A stretch of DNA of 64,000 bases from Sesamum alatum (taxonomy: Eukaryota; Streptophyta; Magnoliopsida; Lamiales; Pedaliaceae), in assembly GCA_034509735.1 (NCBI GenBank), contig JACGWO010000003.1, forward strand, positions 496,001 through 560,000, read 5' to 3'. Both the position numbers and the translations under genes were made by a program. The notes below the pieces were generated by a model. That model saw only the letters and a list, made by a program, of their open reading frames with translations. It made no database searches and was not told where the DNA came from. Below are positions 23,350 to 35,954 of the stretch, piece after piece; the stretch's first letter is position 1, and the number at the start of each line of letters is the position of its first letter.

Positions 23350-24763
23350 CAAGGCCATCTTGTCAGAAGCCATAGGATCCGCCGCCTTAGTAGTTGGTGA
23401 TCGTATTAGTATAGAATTAGAGAAGGTTTATTATGTACCTAGCATGATCAAAAACATCATTTCCATTCCATTGTTAGACAATAGTGGTTATGAGTTTTCA
23501 ATCAATAAAAAAATTGCTTTTATTTGATGAAGGGTGGATTTGCTCATCTGCTTGGTACACTTAATAACGGTCTCTATATCTTACAACAATCAATTTTCGT
23601 TATGAATGCTCAACAAAAACTTAAAATAGATAATGACGGGAACACACAACTATGGCATGCAAGGCTAGAACGTATCTCTCAAGAAAGAATGAAGAAATTG
23701 GTAGACTCAAAGAACCTAGAGGTTGGGGATTTGAGTGATCTACCAATTTGTGAATCCTTCCTTGAAGGGAAAATGACCAAAAAGCCCTTTGTAGGACAAA
23801 GCAGGCTTGCCACGGGTCTGTTGGACTTGGTCCATACAGACGTGTGTGGACCACTAAGGATGCAAGTCCAAGGTGGGTTCTCCTACTTCATAACCTTCAC
23901 CGATGATCATTCACGGTACGGTTATGTTTACCTAATGAGGTACAAGTCTGAAGCTCTTACGAGGTTTAAAGAATTCAGACTTGAAGTCGAGAACCAAACT
24001 AGGTGCAAAATTAAAGTCCTATGGTTAGACCGAGGCGGCGAATACCTTAGTAATGAATTCCTCGATTATCTAAAAAAAGGTATAATCTCTGAATGGACAC
24101 CTCCCGGGACACCACAATTAAACGGCGTCTCTAAAAGGAGGAATCGGATCCTGTTAGACATGGTTCGATCCATGATGAGTTTTACCGAATTGCCCTTGTC
24201 TTTTTGGGGCTACGCACTGGAAACCGCAGCCAAGTTATCTTACCAGTGTGGTAACCCAAACACTATATGAGATATGGCACGACAAACCTGCATCCTACAA
24301 CTACTTGAAATTGTGGAGTAGCCCTATATATGTCAAGAGGATAGTGGGAAACAAGTTAGAATCAAGGTCTAGCTTGTGCAGGTTCATTGGATACCCTAAG
24401 GAAACTGCAGGTTATTATTTCTATGACCCCTTGGAACAAAAGGTATTTGTTTCAAGGAATGCAGTGTTCTTGGATAAAGGTTTTCCAATGGGTTTCCAAC
24501 GTGATGATCTGATCCTTGAGGAGTCAAGTGAGACGAATCAGCCATCAGCTCCAGAAGCTACGAATACCTCACTTAGAGGTTTCAGGATAAATACTCAACA
24601 GATTGAGCCACCTTGCGAGGATCAGCAACCAGGCATGTCGAACAACCTCACGAGGAGCCAACCACGTTACCTGAACCGCCAGCTCCTGTCATGTCTGTGC
24701 CCACAGTCACCACCGACGTTCCCGTCCTTCGTAGGTCAGTTAGAGTGCCTCGCCCTCCCGTGA
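23350..24763 (+). pseudogene. Copia-1 integrase region (defective)
   Basis: The GAG-pre-integrase part has LWHARLERISQERM (about 23650). The catalytic core shows the first Asp at 23839 (LVHTDVCGPL) and the second at 23902 (FTDDHSRYG). At the third site, normally NGVSERRN, codon 24133-24135 is AAA, giving NGVSKRRN, so the DDE glutamate is replaced by lysine. A frameshift near 24250-24270 moves into the frame of PIYVKRIVGNKL and CRFIGYPKETAGYYFYDP, the integrase C-terminal region. Non-functional. Confidence 0.85.
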
Positions 24764-26373
24764 GGTATGGCTTTCTAAGCGCGACCAGTTAATTGGACAA
24801 GGATCCTAAGACATATGGGGACGCGATGTCTGACATCGACTTGAGAAAATGGTTTGAGCCCATGAAAGCCGAAATGGACTCCGTGAGCGAGAACCAAGTT
24901 TAGACACTTGTAGACCCACCCAAAGGCGTTAAACCTTTCAGGTGTAAATGGGTCTATAAGCGTAAGTTGGCGTTGATGGAGAAGTTACGATCTTCAAAGT
25001 TAGGCTAGTGGCAAAAGGATGCACTCAGTGACCTGGGGTCGACTTTGAGGATACCTATTCGCTAGTAGCCATGGCTAAGTCCATTCGTATCCTGCTTGCC
25101 ATAGCAGCATAGTATGACTATAAAATATGGCAGATGGACGTGAAAACGACATTTCTCAACGGTTTCATTGAGGAAGAGATCTACATGGATCAGCCGGAGG
25201 GATAGACGGTTACTGGAGAAGAGCAAAAGGTCTGCCGTCTCCAAAAGTCCATCTATGGCCTCAAACAAGCATCCCCTAGTTGGAACATTCGCTTTGATGA
25301 ATTCATACGAGGATATGATTTTACAAAAAAACGAATCCGACCCTTGTGTATACAAGAAGGTCAGTGAGAGCTTTGTAGTGTTCCTAGTGCTTTATGTGGA
25401 CGACATTCTACTCATATGGAATGATGTTAGAATGTTAAGTAACATAAAAGCATGGTGATCCACGCAATTTTCCATGAAGGATTTGGGTGAAGCCTCCGAC
25501 ATTCTAGGCATCCAGATCGTCAGGGACAGATCTAAGAAAATATTAGGATTAATCCAAAACTCGTATGTGGAGAAAATCATAAAAGATTTCACATGGATAG
25601 CTCCAAACGAGATTTTCTTCCCATGAGGCATGGGATCAAGCTATCCAAGAAATAGTCTCCCAAGATTGATGAGGAACTTGAAAGAACGAAGAGCATTCCC
25701 TATGCTTCTGCCGTAGGCAGCATCCGATATGCCGTCCACTGCACGAGGCCTGACATCACTTACGCTTTAAGTGTAACAAGTAGATATCAGTCATGTGCAG
25801 CCGAGGCACATTAAAATGCGGTCAAGAACATCCTTAAGTACCTGAGGAGGACTAAGCAAATATTTTTGGTCTATGGCAATGGAGAATTATCCTTGAAGGC
25901 TTGAGCGATGCTAGCTTCCAGGTCGATGAAGACGATGCCAAGTCTCAGTCGGGTTATGTATTCAGGCTCAGTGGTGGTGTGGTGGCATGAAAAAGTTCCA
26001 AGCAACCACGACTAATTCCACCATTGAGGCCAAATACAAAGCAGCTTCAAAAGCTGCCAAAGAAGCGGTTTGGATGAGAAACTACATCCAAGAGTTGGGT
26101 GTGGTGCCTAACATTGCCAAGCCCATGGTTATCTTCTGTGATAACAACGGAGTGATATCACAAGCAAAGGAATTGAGATCCCATCACCGATCCAAGCACA
26201 TTCTTAGACACTACCACCTTTTGAGGGAAATGGTAGGAAGAGGTGACGTTCGGATTGAGCGAGTAAGCTCAGCAAACAACACAACAGATCCATTGACAAA
26301 GCCTATGTCACAAACTACTCATACCCAACATCTTGAGAAGATGGGGATTAGGCATATGCGCGATTGGCTTTAG
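24764..26373 (+). pseudogene. Copia-1 reverse transcriptase and RNase H region (defective)
   Basis: RT blocks are spread over three frames: WVYKRKL (about 24950), [15 protein letters not shown] (about 25125-25165), YGLKQASPSWN (about 25253-25285) and the intact active-site motif YVDD at 25393-25404 (VLYVDDILLI). RNase H follows at 25987-26373 with TIEAKYKAASKAAKEAVWM and FCDNNGVISQA, ending just before the polypurine tract. Several stops and frameshifts are present, but unlike Copia-2 and Copia-A the full RT core is retained. Confidence 0.85.
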
Positions 26374-26387
26374 GTCAAGTGGGAGAT

Positions 26388-28339
26388 TGTTAGAATAGGT
26401 GACAGTGAAGCCAATCTGATTGGGCTAATGTAACCTATGTCTGAAGAATTTCAGAGTTTTAATAAATTGTAATGAATAAGAAAGTGACATTCATTTGGCT
26501 TAATACTTTGTGTTTACTTACTACATTACATTAACTGTTCACTGCACAAGAAAAGCCCACAGACCAAAAACACATTCCGGGAAACTGGAACTGCGCAATG
26601 GATGGTGGTTCATGAAATCAGTTTCTCCGAATCGGTCTGAAATACTCCAAGTCAAGAAATCTCGAGATAGGGTATCGAGAATCCGTGTGAGACTTGCACT
26701 AAGCATTTGCAGTCACGTTTCATCGACAAGTGACAAGGCTCGTCCATACAATGTTAGTGGGTTAGCCAGCTAGGTCGTTGTTGACTGAGGTAACTCGTGG
26801 GAACCGTCATATGGAAGATCTTGAGTAGGGTCAGTCAGGTATGACTTGTATTCTTGGTTCGAACAGTACGAATTGATCCTTGGACTTGAGGGATTACTGA
26901 GATCACCTACACACCGTGCCTGTATCTTAGGTATGGCGAAAGGCTGCCAAGTCGAGTTACTCGGTAGTCATAAGCCCAATCTAGTGCAGTTAAGATGTGT
27001 AGCGTGACAGTAGGTCCTACGAGAGGATCCATCTCCTGTCAGAAGGCTGACGGTAATATCTCACTTTACTCTGAGACTCGTCCTCGATAAATCTGTGGCC
27101 ATAGTTGCTGAATAAATGGGTAGAACCCCTGGGACGTTTAGTATAGATGAGGCAAAGCTTAGGTCGAGAATGGGTACTTATAGTTCCATGCCTAGACTCT
27201 AAGCAGTGAGATTGTAGGTGGAAGGATAAGCATACTAAAGAGACTAAATGTTCACACAATAGACATTCACCTAGTCTCTAGTGCCATGGACCGTTTCTAG
27301 ATGGCCACCACCCATAGTGACGGACGAATTCCTTTCATAAGATGGTTGGGAATTCGGCCAAGTCTAGCTAAGGATGAATCTAAAGAGTCACACACAATCC
27401 GCACGCATCAAAGGTATTTAATTTGGAATTAATTTAGAGAGGTTGAACGATTCAAATTAGATTTAATCGGTTCCCTTTTTATTTCTTGGGATGTTGATTC
27501 CTTTAACTAGATTAAGAGGAATTAGCTAATATAATAAATTAGATTTATTGAAATAAATTAATTAGGCTTAAAATAAATGTTATTATTTATTTTATTTATT
27601 TAAAAGCCCCATGGATTATTTACATAGGATTTAAATATTTCATAATTAAATGGATGGATGAGATTAAAGAGGAGAGATCAATGGCCTAGATTAGTTTGAC
27701 TAATCTAAGCCTAGTTTGACTAGGTCAAAATCCTAGTCAAACCAAGCTTCTAAAGTTGAAGTTTGAAGAGGAATATGATTCCCCTTCTATAAATACTCCT
27801 AGGTTAAAACTTTAGTAAGAGGATGATGTTCAAGAAACACACACACTACTTGTCTCTCTCTCTCTTACTCGTCCACCACCCCTCTCCCAAGAAAAGATTT
27901 TGGTTCCTTGTTTCATACAAGTGAACTTTAAGGAGGATTGATCACATTAACTCATAACGTTTGGTTGATCCGTCCTCTCTAAATATATACACTTGGTTTT
28001 TCGCTAGCACGAGGATCAAGATACGTGGGCGGATTGCATGTACGATTTAGAGGGTCTCTCATTCGAGATCTTGGTGCAAAATGGAGAACAACACGAGTAG
28101 GGTCCGAGTAGGTCCTTTTGTTTGGTGTCTTCTATTTTTATACCCTAAGTCCTCCATGATTTGCATGCTTTTTTGTAGTCATGAGACACACTGAATGCCC
28201 GGGAGGTTCAAGGGAACACCCTTGAACGTGTTATTTACATTTATGTATGAGGATGTTTAAATTCGTAATTTTATTTTATATTGCGCTTCTGCATTCGCGC
28301 TCCTCCCGGGATGATCCACACGCCTTCTCTAGGCTTTCT
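26388..28339 (+). repeat. Copia-1 3' LTR
   Basis: Starts TGTTAGAATA directly after the polypurine tract and runs in parallel with the 5' LTR to CTAGGCTTTCT. TATA box copy at 27788-27795. The sequence resumes as LTR-B from about 28340 (GTCTCGAGGTCC). Confidence 0.88.
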
Positions 28340-28873
28340 GTCTCGAGGTCCTCGACTTGAAACGTTTCAGACCCAACTCTTTATCAGTTGGTTTCATAAC
28401 CACCATCCAATGAGTGGCCCAACTACATGAGTTGTTAACTGTGGTCTGTGGGCTTTGTTGTGATATATGTAAAACAACATATTAACATATGAAAATGAGC
28501 ACAACAAAGAAAGTACCAATGGTAATGAATAGTCATTTTATTCATTACATAATATTACATTACATCAAGTTGTCAAATAGGTTACAAAATGTCAAACCTA
28601 TTGGCTTTCTGGTCACTTATTCTAACATTATCTTCCGTGCACTGCTACTAGCGTTGTTCCTCTCGAATGAGTGACAAACGTTCACCAAAATTCAAACTTA
28701 TGAATCCTCTAACATAGTCCACACTACACTGGGAAAAGTCATTTTTTTCTTGCTAGAGAAAAACGGACCTAAGAAGATGAGATGAAGACAAGGATTACGC
28801 TATCGTATTAGTGTATCCTTCTTAATCTAGCTTATTTCTTCAATTGATCTTAGATCAATGAAGCAACAAAGTG

Positions 28874-28877
28874 AGAG

Positions 28878-28912
<35 letters not shown>

Positions 28913-29006
28913 GCCAAAAATGATCGAGAGAGAGATATGAGAATTATCTTCTTTTTCCTAGAAAAAAAATGAATAATGACAATCCTCTTGTTGATGATTG
29001 TATATA

Positions 29007-29057
<51 letters not shown>

Positions 29058-29058
29058 C
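28874..29058. repeat. Microsatellites (GA)n and (CA)n(TA)n in the Copia-A LTR
   Basis: GA tract at 28874-28912, CA tract at about 29009-29038 followed by TA to 29057. Confidence 0.9.
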
Positions 29059-29060
29059 AT

Positions 29061-29344
29061 TAATGTGATTATTGGAATGTGTCTAGGTCTATCCAAGGAT
29101 GTCTAGGTACATTCCAATCAATCCCATTAATCTTCAATCAAGCCTTCCACTTTATAAGGTATGATTAAATCATACCTAGTAAAGGAGGCTTGATTGGATC
29201 ATTAATGTGAATATTGGAATGTGTCTAGGTTCATCCAAGGGATGTCTAGATACATTCCAACCAACCCTTATTCATCTCCAATCAAGCCTACCACTTTACA
29301 AGGTCTGATTAAATCATACCAAGTAAAGGAGGCTTGATTAGAGT
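29061..29344. repeat. 142-bp tandem duplication in the Copia-A 3' LTR
   Basis: TAATGTGATTATTGGAATG... to AAAGGAGGCTTGATTGG (29061-29202) is followed by a second copy from 29203. The related LTR-B and LTR-C have a single copy at the corresponding place (about 16793 and 60578). Confidence 0.8.
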
Positions 29345-30798
29345 TGATTTTTTCCTTTCCAAAATGGAACAAGTCAACCTCTTCAACAAGGCCATCTATA
29401 TTTGGGATAAGTCCAACTTCTCCATATTCCAAAAGTGGAATTAATATCTCTCCTGGGCCAAGATTTAATGGACTGGGTTCTATTGTAATCCAATTACGAA
29501 AGGCCCAAGAATTAAATCTAATTTAATTTAAGGTCCAATTAAATCATGCCCATGGATCTTTTAATCCAATTAAAAGATCCAACCCCTTAATCTCTACTTA
29601 ATCGATAAATCCCATCTATCGATTGATCGAGGGCCCGATACAATATCAGCCCCTTCATCCAATGGACTTTCCCATAAATAATACAATTATTTATCATCTT
29701 CCAAAATTTGACTCCAAGTCAATTCCTTTACCTCCTCGGTGATTTGTGTGTGACCTTTTAAGTTCACCCTCAGCTAGACTTGGGCCCGTGTCCAACAGAA
29801 GCCCGTTACCATGGGTGGCCGTCTAGCAACTGTCCATAGCAGTAGAGACTAGGTGAATGTTGGCCTGAACATTTAGGCACCAATTTCGTACGGCTACGGT
29901 CCTTCCGTATACCGTCTACCGTCTCCCGACCTTAGTCTAAGGTATGGAATTAGGCGTCGGTTCCCGTCCTTGACTAGGCATATATGTTTAATACTCAAAA
30001 CTTGCCTCATTGCATCAATGCAGGGAACCATTCCCTGCTCAATCAACCACTAGCCACAGCTTTAAGCAGCATGAACGTGTCTCTGAGTGCATAAGAGATA
30101 CCTCTGTCACATGCTGACAGGGGATGGATCCTCTTCTTGAAACCCACTGTCCTCACTACACATTCTGACTGCACTGGAGAAGGCTTATAATGAACATGTC
30201 CGCGACATGATCATTATTCACCAGATCCACGATACAACCATCGTGTGCACGTGACTACCGTGGTTCCTCAAGTCCAAGGACTACTCCCGTACTATCAGAA
30301 CCGGGGAACTCCAGTCATACCGACCAAGCTTCCAATATGTTCATATGACGATCCCCACAAGTCAGCTCAATTGGCTCGACCCCAGTCGACCAACACGCTA
30401 AGATCATATAGACATCCCACGTCTAACACCGATGAAACATGGCACTCATTCAATGAATACGACTCTTAGTGTAAGTCTCTATAGAACTCTCGATGCCAGG
30501 TCTTGAGGTCCTTGACTTGGAACGTTTCAGACCCAACCCTCATCAGTTGGTTTCATAGCCGCCATACAATGCGCAACCCAACTGTATAGGTTCTCCAATT
30601 TGTCTGTGGGCATCTATTGTGACGTTAAAGCATCAGTTTAACGTAATCGGTAAGCACAACAAACACATGTGCCAATGACGAACACTTACCATGTTCATCA
30701 ATACAAAGTTACTTTCAATAAAAATTGTTGAATAATTCACAAAACCGTCAATCCAATTGGTTTTCTGGTCACCTATTCCAACAACCTCCCACTTGACC

Positions 30799-33000
30799 TG
30801 AAGCCAATCACCCATGTCTTTTAGATTAATCTGATCATGAGCAATCTGCAATATCGGTTTGGTCTAATGGGTCTACCATTATGTCTGCTAAGATGCGGTC
30901 CAACCGCACGTCACATCTACCTAAGTAGATGGTGGCGGATCTTGTGATGAGATCTCGAGCCTTTTTAGTTTATGCCATAGCTTAGTTGTCATCCTCCAAG
31001 GTGACTACTAGCTCGGCTATGCTACGCATCGCACCCAACCATTGGGTGTAAACTTTTTTATCCAAACCACTTTCCAACAAAAACTTCCAAAGTCTCTACA
31101 CTCGAATTTCATGATGAAACATGGTATCTCGCTTGAAACCTTTCCAAGAAACCACTTTTATTATTGAGTCCGAACGTACATAGGTATTGAGATTAAAACA
31201 TTATTCACTTAATTCTGGAAGCTAGTATCGCTATAGCCTTCCAGAATAACTCTCCGTTTATGTGCGTCAAGAACACTTCTTTAACCCTTATTCAGGTGTT
31301 AAAGATAGTTCCTAACAGCTGGCTACTGCCTCCTCTGTGCACCCCGATCTCCGTTGTTATGCTTAAAGTATAAACAACATCAGGTTCGATGCATCGAACA
31401 ACATTCCTGTGTTGTCTACAGCAAAGATGTAGGGAATATTGAACATCGAAGTTTCCTCATCAGTCAATGGTGACTGAGTCTTGGATAGCTTGGCCGTATG
31501 GATAGGAATCCAATTCCTTTCATGGAGAACTGCATGAACAATGCTCGTGCTTCTGTGTTTCTTAACATCGTAACTTCATTCTAAACGAATTAAGACATTA
31601 CACACTAGATACTTGGAACACAATTATCCTCCCACTGACACCAGTGCTCGTTATCGATTGTGTTATACAAAGTATGAGTTCATGCAAACGAACATTCCAG
31701 TTGCATGAAATCTTAAATCCAATTTGAATTTCATTATGGATCCCACGGCTCCAAGCTATTGATCCAATTATGATGTCCAACATCGTTTTCTCCATGTGTC
31801 TTTTTTGACAATAATCCAATTGACCGATCAAATCTGAAAAACCCATACCTTACATGTAATTAGAGTTTTTTGACCGTCCCTAGGAGGGTTGGAATATAGT
31901 CAGTAGGTGAATTAATTACAAATGATGTTTGCTTTATTCTACTGAAGTGTCACTCTACCTGATTTCTCAAGAAGCAACCCCTCACGTTGGTCATCCTCTA
32001 AAATCCAATTTCTTTTGGGATAACCTATGAACCTACACAAACCTAGTTTGCCTCCCATGAGTCCATTGACGTAAATAGGACCATCCCATATACTCAAGTG
32101 CTTTGTGGAATACAGGTTTGTCAAACCATATCTAATATGGTGCTTGGATTATGGCTTTAAGAAAATGCCATGCTTTTCAACTCGTCGACTTTCGGAAAGC
32201 CTATGTCCAGATGGGCCAAGGTAATTCGGTGAAACATCAATCGAACCATGTTCAACAAGGTTCACTTTCTCCCTTATCGGAGACCGTTTAACAATGGTCC
32301 TCATAGGAAGAATTCCACTAATTGAGAATTCCTTTCTCATTTGGATATTCAAGAACTCCCACTAAATACACGCTACCTCGATCCAATTGAAGGGTTTATT
32401 TTTTGCAATCAATTTTGGTTCTCCACTTCAAGTCTAATTCTGCAAACCTTCCAAAGGTCCTTAGACTTGTGAACCCCCTACTGATTCTATGTGTTTAGCG
32501 ACCTACAGATGTCTGATTGGATCTAATCCAACATATTACTTGGCAAGCGTAATTTATCCCACAAAGAGCTTTACTGCCACCTTTCTTCTCAGAAAGGATT
32601 TGTAAGTTTAGTAAAATTAGTTTATCTATTTCTAGATTCCTTGAATTTACCATCCTTCTTATCCTGACTAGAAGAATATGGTCTAGCTTTTATAGGCCAG
32701 GTTCTGTAAGTTTCATCTTTGATTATCCATCATGCAGTTCGTTTTTGAGCAAACATAATCTAACTATGGGATAGAGCAAAATAATTGTGTAAATAGCCCA
32801 GCAGACTTATCGTCAAATAAAAGGAACTTTTATTGATCAACTTGTATTTCAAATTGTCCAACAACGGGTAAGACACAACTTTTATGCTAGGTTACACAAT
32901 TATATCTTATCCTAACATGATTACTAACGGCTAAGCCTATCTAGTCCCATAGCTTTCTGCAACAATAGCGTTGCTATCGCCTAGCCTTAAGACCATTCGT
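30799..33000 (-). pseudogene. Copia-A pol remnant with deleted RT core
   Basis: Read on the minus strand, an integrase C-terminal piece PIYVNGLMGGKLGLCRFIGYPK is at about 32100-32020. A non-pol linker follows (31940-31919), then sequence related to the GDAMSDIDLRKW region of Copia-1. At about 31733-31703 the sequence jumps from the point equal to Copia-1 24885 to that equal to 25280, so roughly 360 bp of RT is missing. At the YVDD position the sequence reads TAGTGTGTAATGTC, without the motif. Downstream, RNase H is barely recognisable. The same lesions are in Copia-2. Confidence 0.75.
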
Positions 33001-33026
33001 CTTAGCCTTCTACTCCTTACCATCAT

Positions 33027-33966
33027 CTACAAATCATTTGCAGAAAGTGAGCTTCCAAAGCAAGTATCCAATACCCACGAAGTAGAATCAATAATCATGC
33101 TGCTCAATAATGATTTTACCTTGATTGGAGAGGGGTTCAAGACACTCCCCCTTCCAATGCCTCCTTTTTTCCGGCAATTGATGCAAACGTCATTAGCAGT
33201 CTTTGATTGCCGAACCATATTTCCTTTTTTCCTATTACCCTTGCCCAACGGGGCAACAAGAGCGCTCCAAGCGCTTCTAGCAATTGACTCTTTCTCAGCC
33301 ATCTTCTTCTTCCAGTGTCCGGCACCCCTGCCTTTCGGTCTTAAGGTTGACGCCTCCCAAAGCAATATTGACGGCACAAATTTTTCAATTGTTGCCTCGT
33401 ATTGGACCAACATGTTTATCAACTCATGAGTGGTCTTCTCAAGCCCACCCATGTTATAGTTCATGATAAACGGTCGAATGAGGGAAGAAGAGATTGAAAA
33501 ATCACGTCAATGTATATCTCTTTTTCAAGATCAGCCTTCGGGTCTTTAAGCTCTTCCACAAGGGATAGCATCTTGATCCCATGCTCTTGTACAGACAATC
33601 TTTCAGACGTCTTTGTTCTGAATAATGCCTCTGTCGCTGCATATCTAATATGCCGGTTCAGAACCACATAAACTTATTTCATGCGAAGCAGACATCGTCC
33701 AGCCTGTCATGCTGCTTTTGTATCTCATTTGTCATGGAAGCAAGTATGACACTGCGGACTTTGCCGGTCTACTCTAGCCATTCCTCAAACATCTCACGTT
33801 CTTCTAGCGATGACTCATCCAGCAAGGTCTGCTGAAGTAGTTTATCTATGACATAAGCATGATTCCCGAAATTCAGGACAATCCTCAGATTTCGCAGTCA
33901 ATCATTGTAATTGGTTCCATTCAATATATTAATCTCAAGAATGGTGGTAAGTGGATTCTTAGACAT
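33027..33966 (-). pseudogene. Copia-A gag remnant
   Basis: Minus-strand start at 33966 (MSKNPLTTILEIN), then GTNYNDWLRNLRIVLNF. Later frames carry MTNEIQKQ (about 33732), LFRTKTSERLSVQEH and LVEELKDPKADLEKEIYIDVI (33640-33500), and NYNMGGLEKTTHELINMLVQYEATIEK (33464 on). A knuckle-like CINCRKKGGIGRG near 33185 is damaged. Frameshifts near 33655 and 33460. Confidence 0.8.
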
Positions 33967-35939
33967 TTCTAGATTCAAAATGTACAGCAGAAAGTAAGTA
34001 GATTACTCGTAACAATGTGTTCAAGTTAAGACGTGGTGTTTAGTCTTTAACTTTTCCCACTATTTATACAAAATCCCACCACTCTCAAGTGGGATTTCGG
34101 AAGACCTTTTCATAGTGGGCTTGAGATCCATAAGGGTGATCTCCATGCCTCGCTTTTACAGTTCACATGAAAAAAACCACATGGAAGATATCGAATATCA
34201 TTCTCATCCAATGAGATTCTCAAGATTTTTGCCTCACCTCTTCACATGATTCCAAGGAATCCAAGCGAATCATACTACTCAGTGTTAAGCTTGACCTATC
34301 AACCAAATCATGCCTCAACTGTCACCCCCAACAACTCGTGAGACAAGGAAACAACGAGTGCATTTCCTTTTGTTCACAATAATGGTGCAGCTTTCCCCTA
34401 GTCCAAATGTGCCACGCCTCGTGAGATCACACTTGGGTAGTGGTAGCTTCCTCACCACATTGCTGTGGATGGAAGGCTTGGACGAATCAAAACTATTTTG
34501 GTCCAAGTCTATTATGGGCCTAATATTTTAACTTGATGTCAGGCTTGGCCCATCAACCAAATTATACTTCAACTGTTGCCCCCCACGACTCGTGAGACAA
34601 GGAAATAGTGAGCGTTTTTTTTTTTCTCACAATAATGGTGCAACTTTCCTCTATTTCAAATGGGCCACGACTCGTGAGACCATATTTGGTAAGCGGTAGC
34701 TTCCTCACCACAATGCTGTGGATGAAAGGCTTGGACAGATCTAAACTATTTTGATCCAAGTCCATTGTGGGCCTAACATTTTAACTTGGTCTAACCAAGT
34801 GAGAGTTCGATTTGAATAGATGTTGACCGAGACCTCATCACATTAATATCTTGCATGCATAAATATCAAATATTATAAAGTATTTAAATAAATGCGTTGC
34901 ATGCAAGTAAACCTAGCATGCCCCTGTTGGATGATTACAAGCCTAACCCATATGACCCACTGAGCCGGCAGTAGGCCTATGGTCTATCTAGGGTGGTCCT
35001 ACACTATTACAAAATAATTTAACCCATTGTCATTCCAATGGGCCTTGTACTCTACTTGTTTCATCTTGATGTCTCACATTGGGCCTTCGTCCAACGTGGG
35101 CCTCTAACTCCGTGGGTTTGTTTTGTTACATATGAAATGTAAAACCTTACCAAGATCCTAACTACTCTCATTAAATTGGAAATTGAATACATGGAATAGA
35201 GGAAAAAAGAAAGTCTTAACATCATGAGGCGAAATACTGGAAGATAATAGTCCAGAAACAACAGGCACACAAGCCCTACCTAATAGTAATGTAAAAAGCA
35301 AACATCTAGACGCAAGGTCAATGGCTTTAGTGATCATCCCATGTTGATCCAATCAACATCAAAGCACAATCATACCAAATAATCATGCTCATAATAGATA
35401 TACAAAATACCTACGTGATATCTAATATCACATGCCATAAACATATGAATAATTTACAGGTTCAAATTTTAAATCCAATGGACATCTCCATTTACAATGC
35501 ATCCAATGCATGTTAAAATCCAAATTAATTAAGCAATTTGGTTATAGGAAAAAATCAATTTATCCAAATCAAATATGCAAAATTAATCCATTTTCAGAAA
35601 ATATGCAGAAAAGTTTCAGAAAATCAAATTTTCAGAAAACGTCAAAAACGATATAGATCGGCCCAACCGTCGCACCACAGTGACTAGCCAGCAAGGGCGG
35701 CAACCAACCGCCGCCACTTTCTTTTTTCTTTTGTTTCGTTTCCGCATATTAAAAGACTGAAAATGAGGCATTTAATTTTGAAACTCAATTCACAAAATAC
35801 ATGCATGATGTCCATCAAACGTAAACATTCGAACAAGTGCATTACTTCATACATTTATGCAATAAACATGCTCAATGAAGCCGTAAAAGCAAATTGCATA
35901 TATAAAGCACATAGATCTATGGCCCCTTACATCGAACCG
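33967..35939 (-). other. Copia-A untranslated leader with a 255-bp tandem duplication
   Basis: Two diverged copies of about 255 bp lie at roughly 34290-34545 and 34546-34800, each carrying the CCCCCAACAACTCGTGAGAC to GCCTCGTGAGA interval (or the equivalent CCCCCACGACTCGTGAGAC to CACGACTCGTGAGAC). Copia-1 and Copia-2 have one copy. The palindrome CACGA-N-TCGTG occurs intact at 34584-34594 and 34666-34676 and decayed at 34330 and 34413. A short GC-rich stretch (35650-35720) lies near the PBS. Small open frames here are shadows. Confidence 0.75.
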
Positions 35940-35952
35940 GGCTCTAATACCA
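35940..35952 (-). other. Primer binding site of Copia-A
   Basis: GGCTCTAATACCA, the reverse complement of TGGTATTAGAGCC (initiator tRNA-Met type), two bases from the LTR edge at 35955. Confidence 0.88.
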
Positions 35953-35954
35953 CT

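Larger units (their letters stand above)
18127..28339 (+). mobile_element. Copia-1: plus-strand Ty1/Copia retrotransposon, full length but defective
   Basis: 5' LTR 18127-20164, PBS 20166-20178, leader to 22349, gag-protease-integrase-RT-RNase H remnants 22350-26373, polypurine tract AAGTGGGAGAT at 26377-26387, 3' LTR 26388-28339. The integrase-before-RT order and YVDD motif identify Ty1/Copia; the gag and pol motifs are of the plant TNT1-like type. It lies inside LTR-B. The flanking 5-mers (GCCCT and TCTCG) do not match cleanly, so the target duplication is decayed or the 3' boundary is off by a few bases. Several stops and frameshifts break the polyprotein. Confidence 0.9.
16198..28627 (-). 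mobile_element. LTR-B: solo Copia LTR inserted in Copia-A and itself split by Copia-1
   Basis: LTR-B is 16198-18126 joined to 28340-28627, about 2.2 kb. Its plus-strand ends are TGAAGGGACAAG and CTTATTCTAACA, the reverse complement of a TG...CA LTR. The pentamer TTATC flanks it exactly (16193-16197 and 28628-28632). There is no internal region of its own, so it is a solo LTR left by recombination between two LTRs. Continuity across Copia-1 is shown by LTR-C, whose uninterrupted sequence near 61850-61880 reads straight through the same junction. Confidence 0.88.
28628..30783 (-). repeat. Copia-A 3' LTR, main piece
   Basis: Resumes with the second copy of TTATC (28628-28632), then TTCCGTGCACTGCTAC as in the 5' LTR at 36187. 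It ends ACCTATTCCAACA at 30783, the reverse complement of an LTR start. Bases 30784-30798 (ACCTCCCACTTGACC) are the reverse complement of the polypurine tract. Confidence 0.85.
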
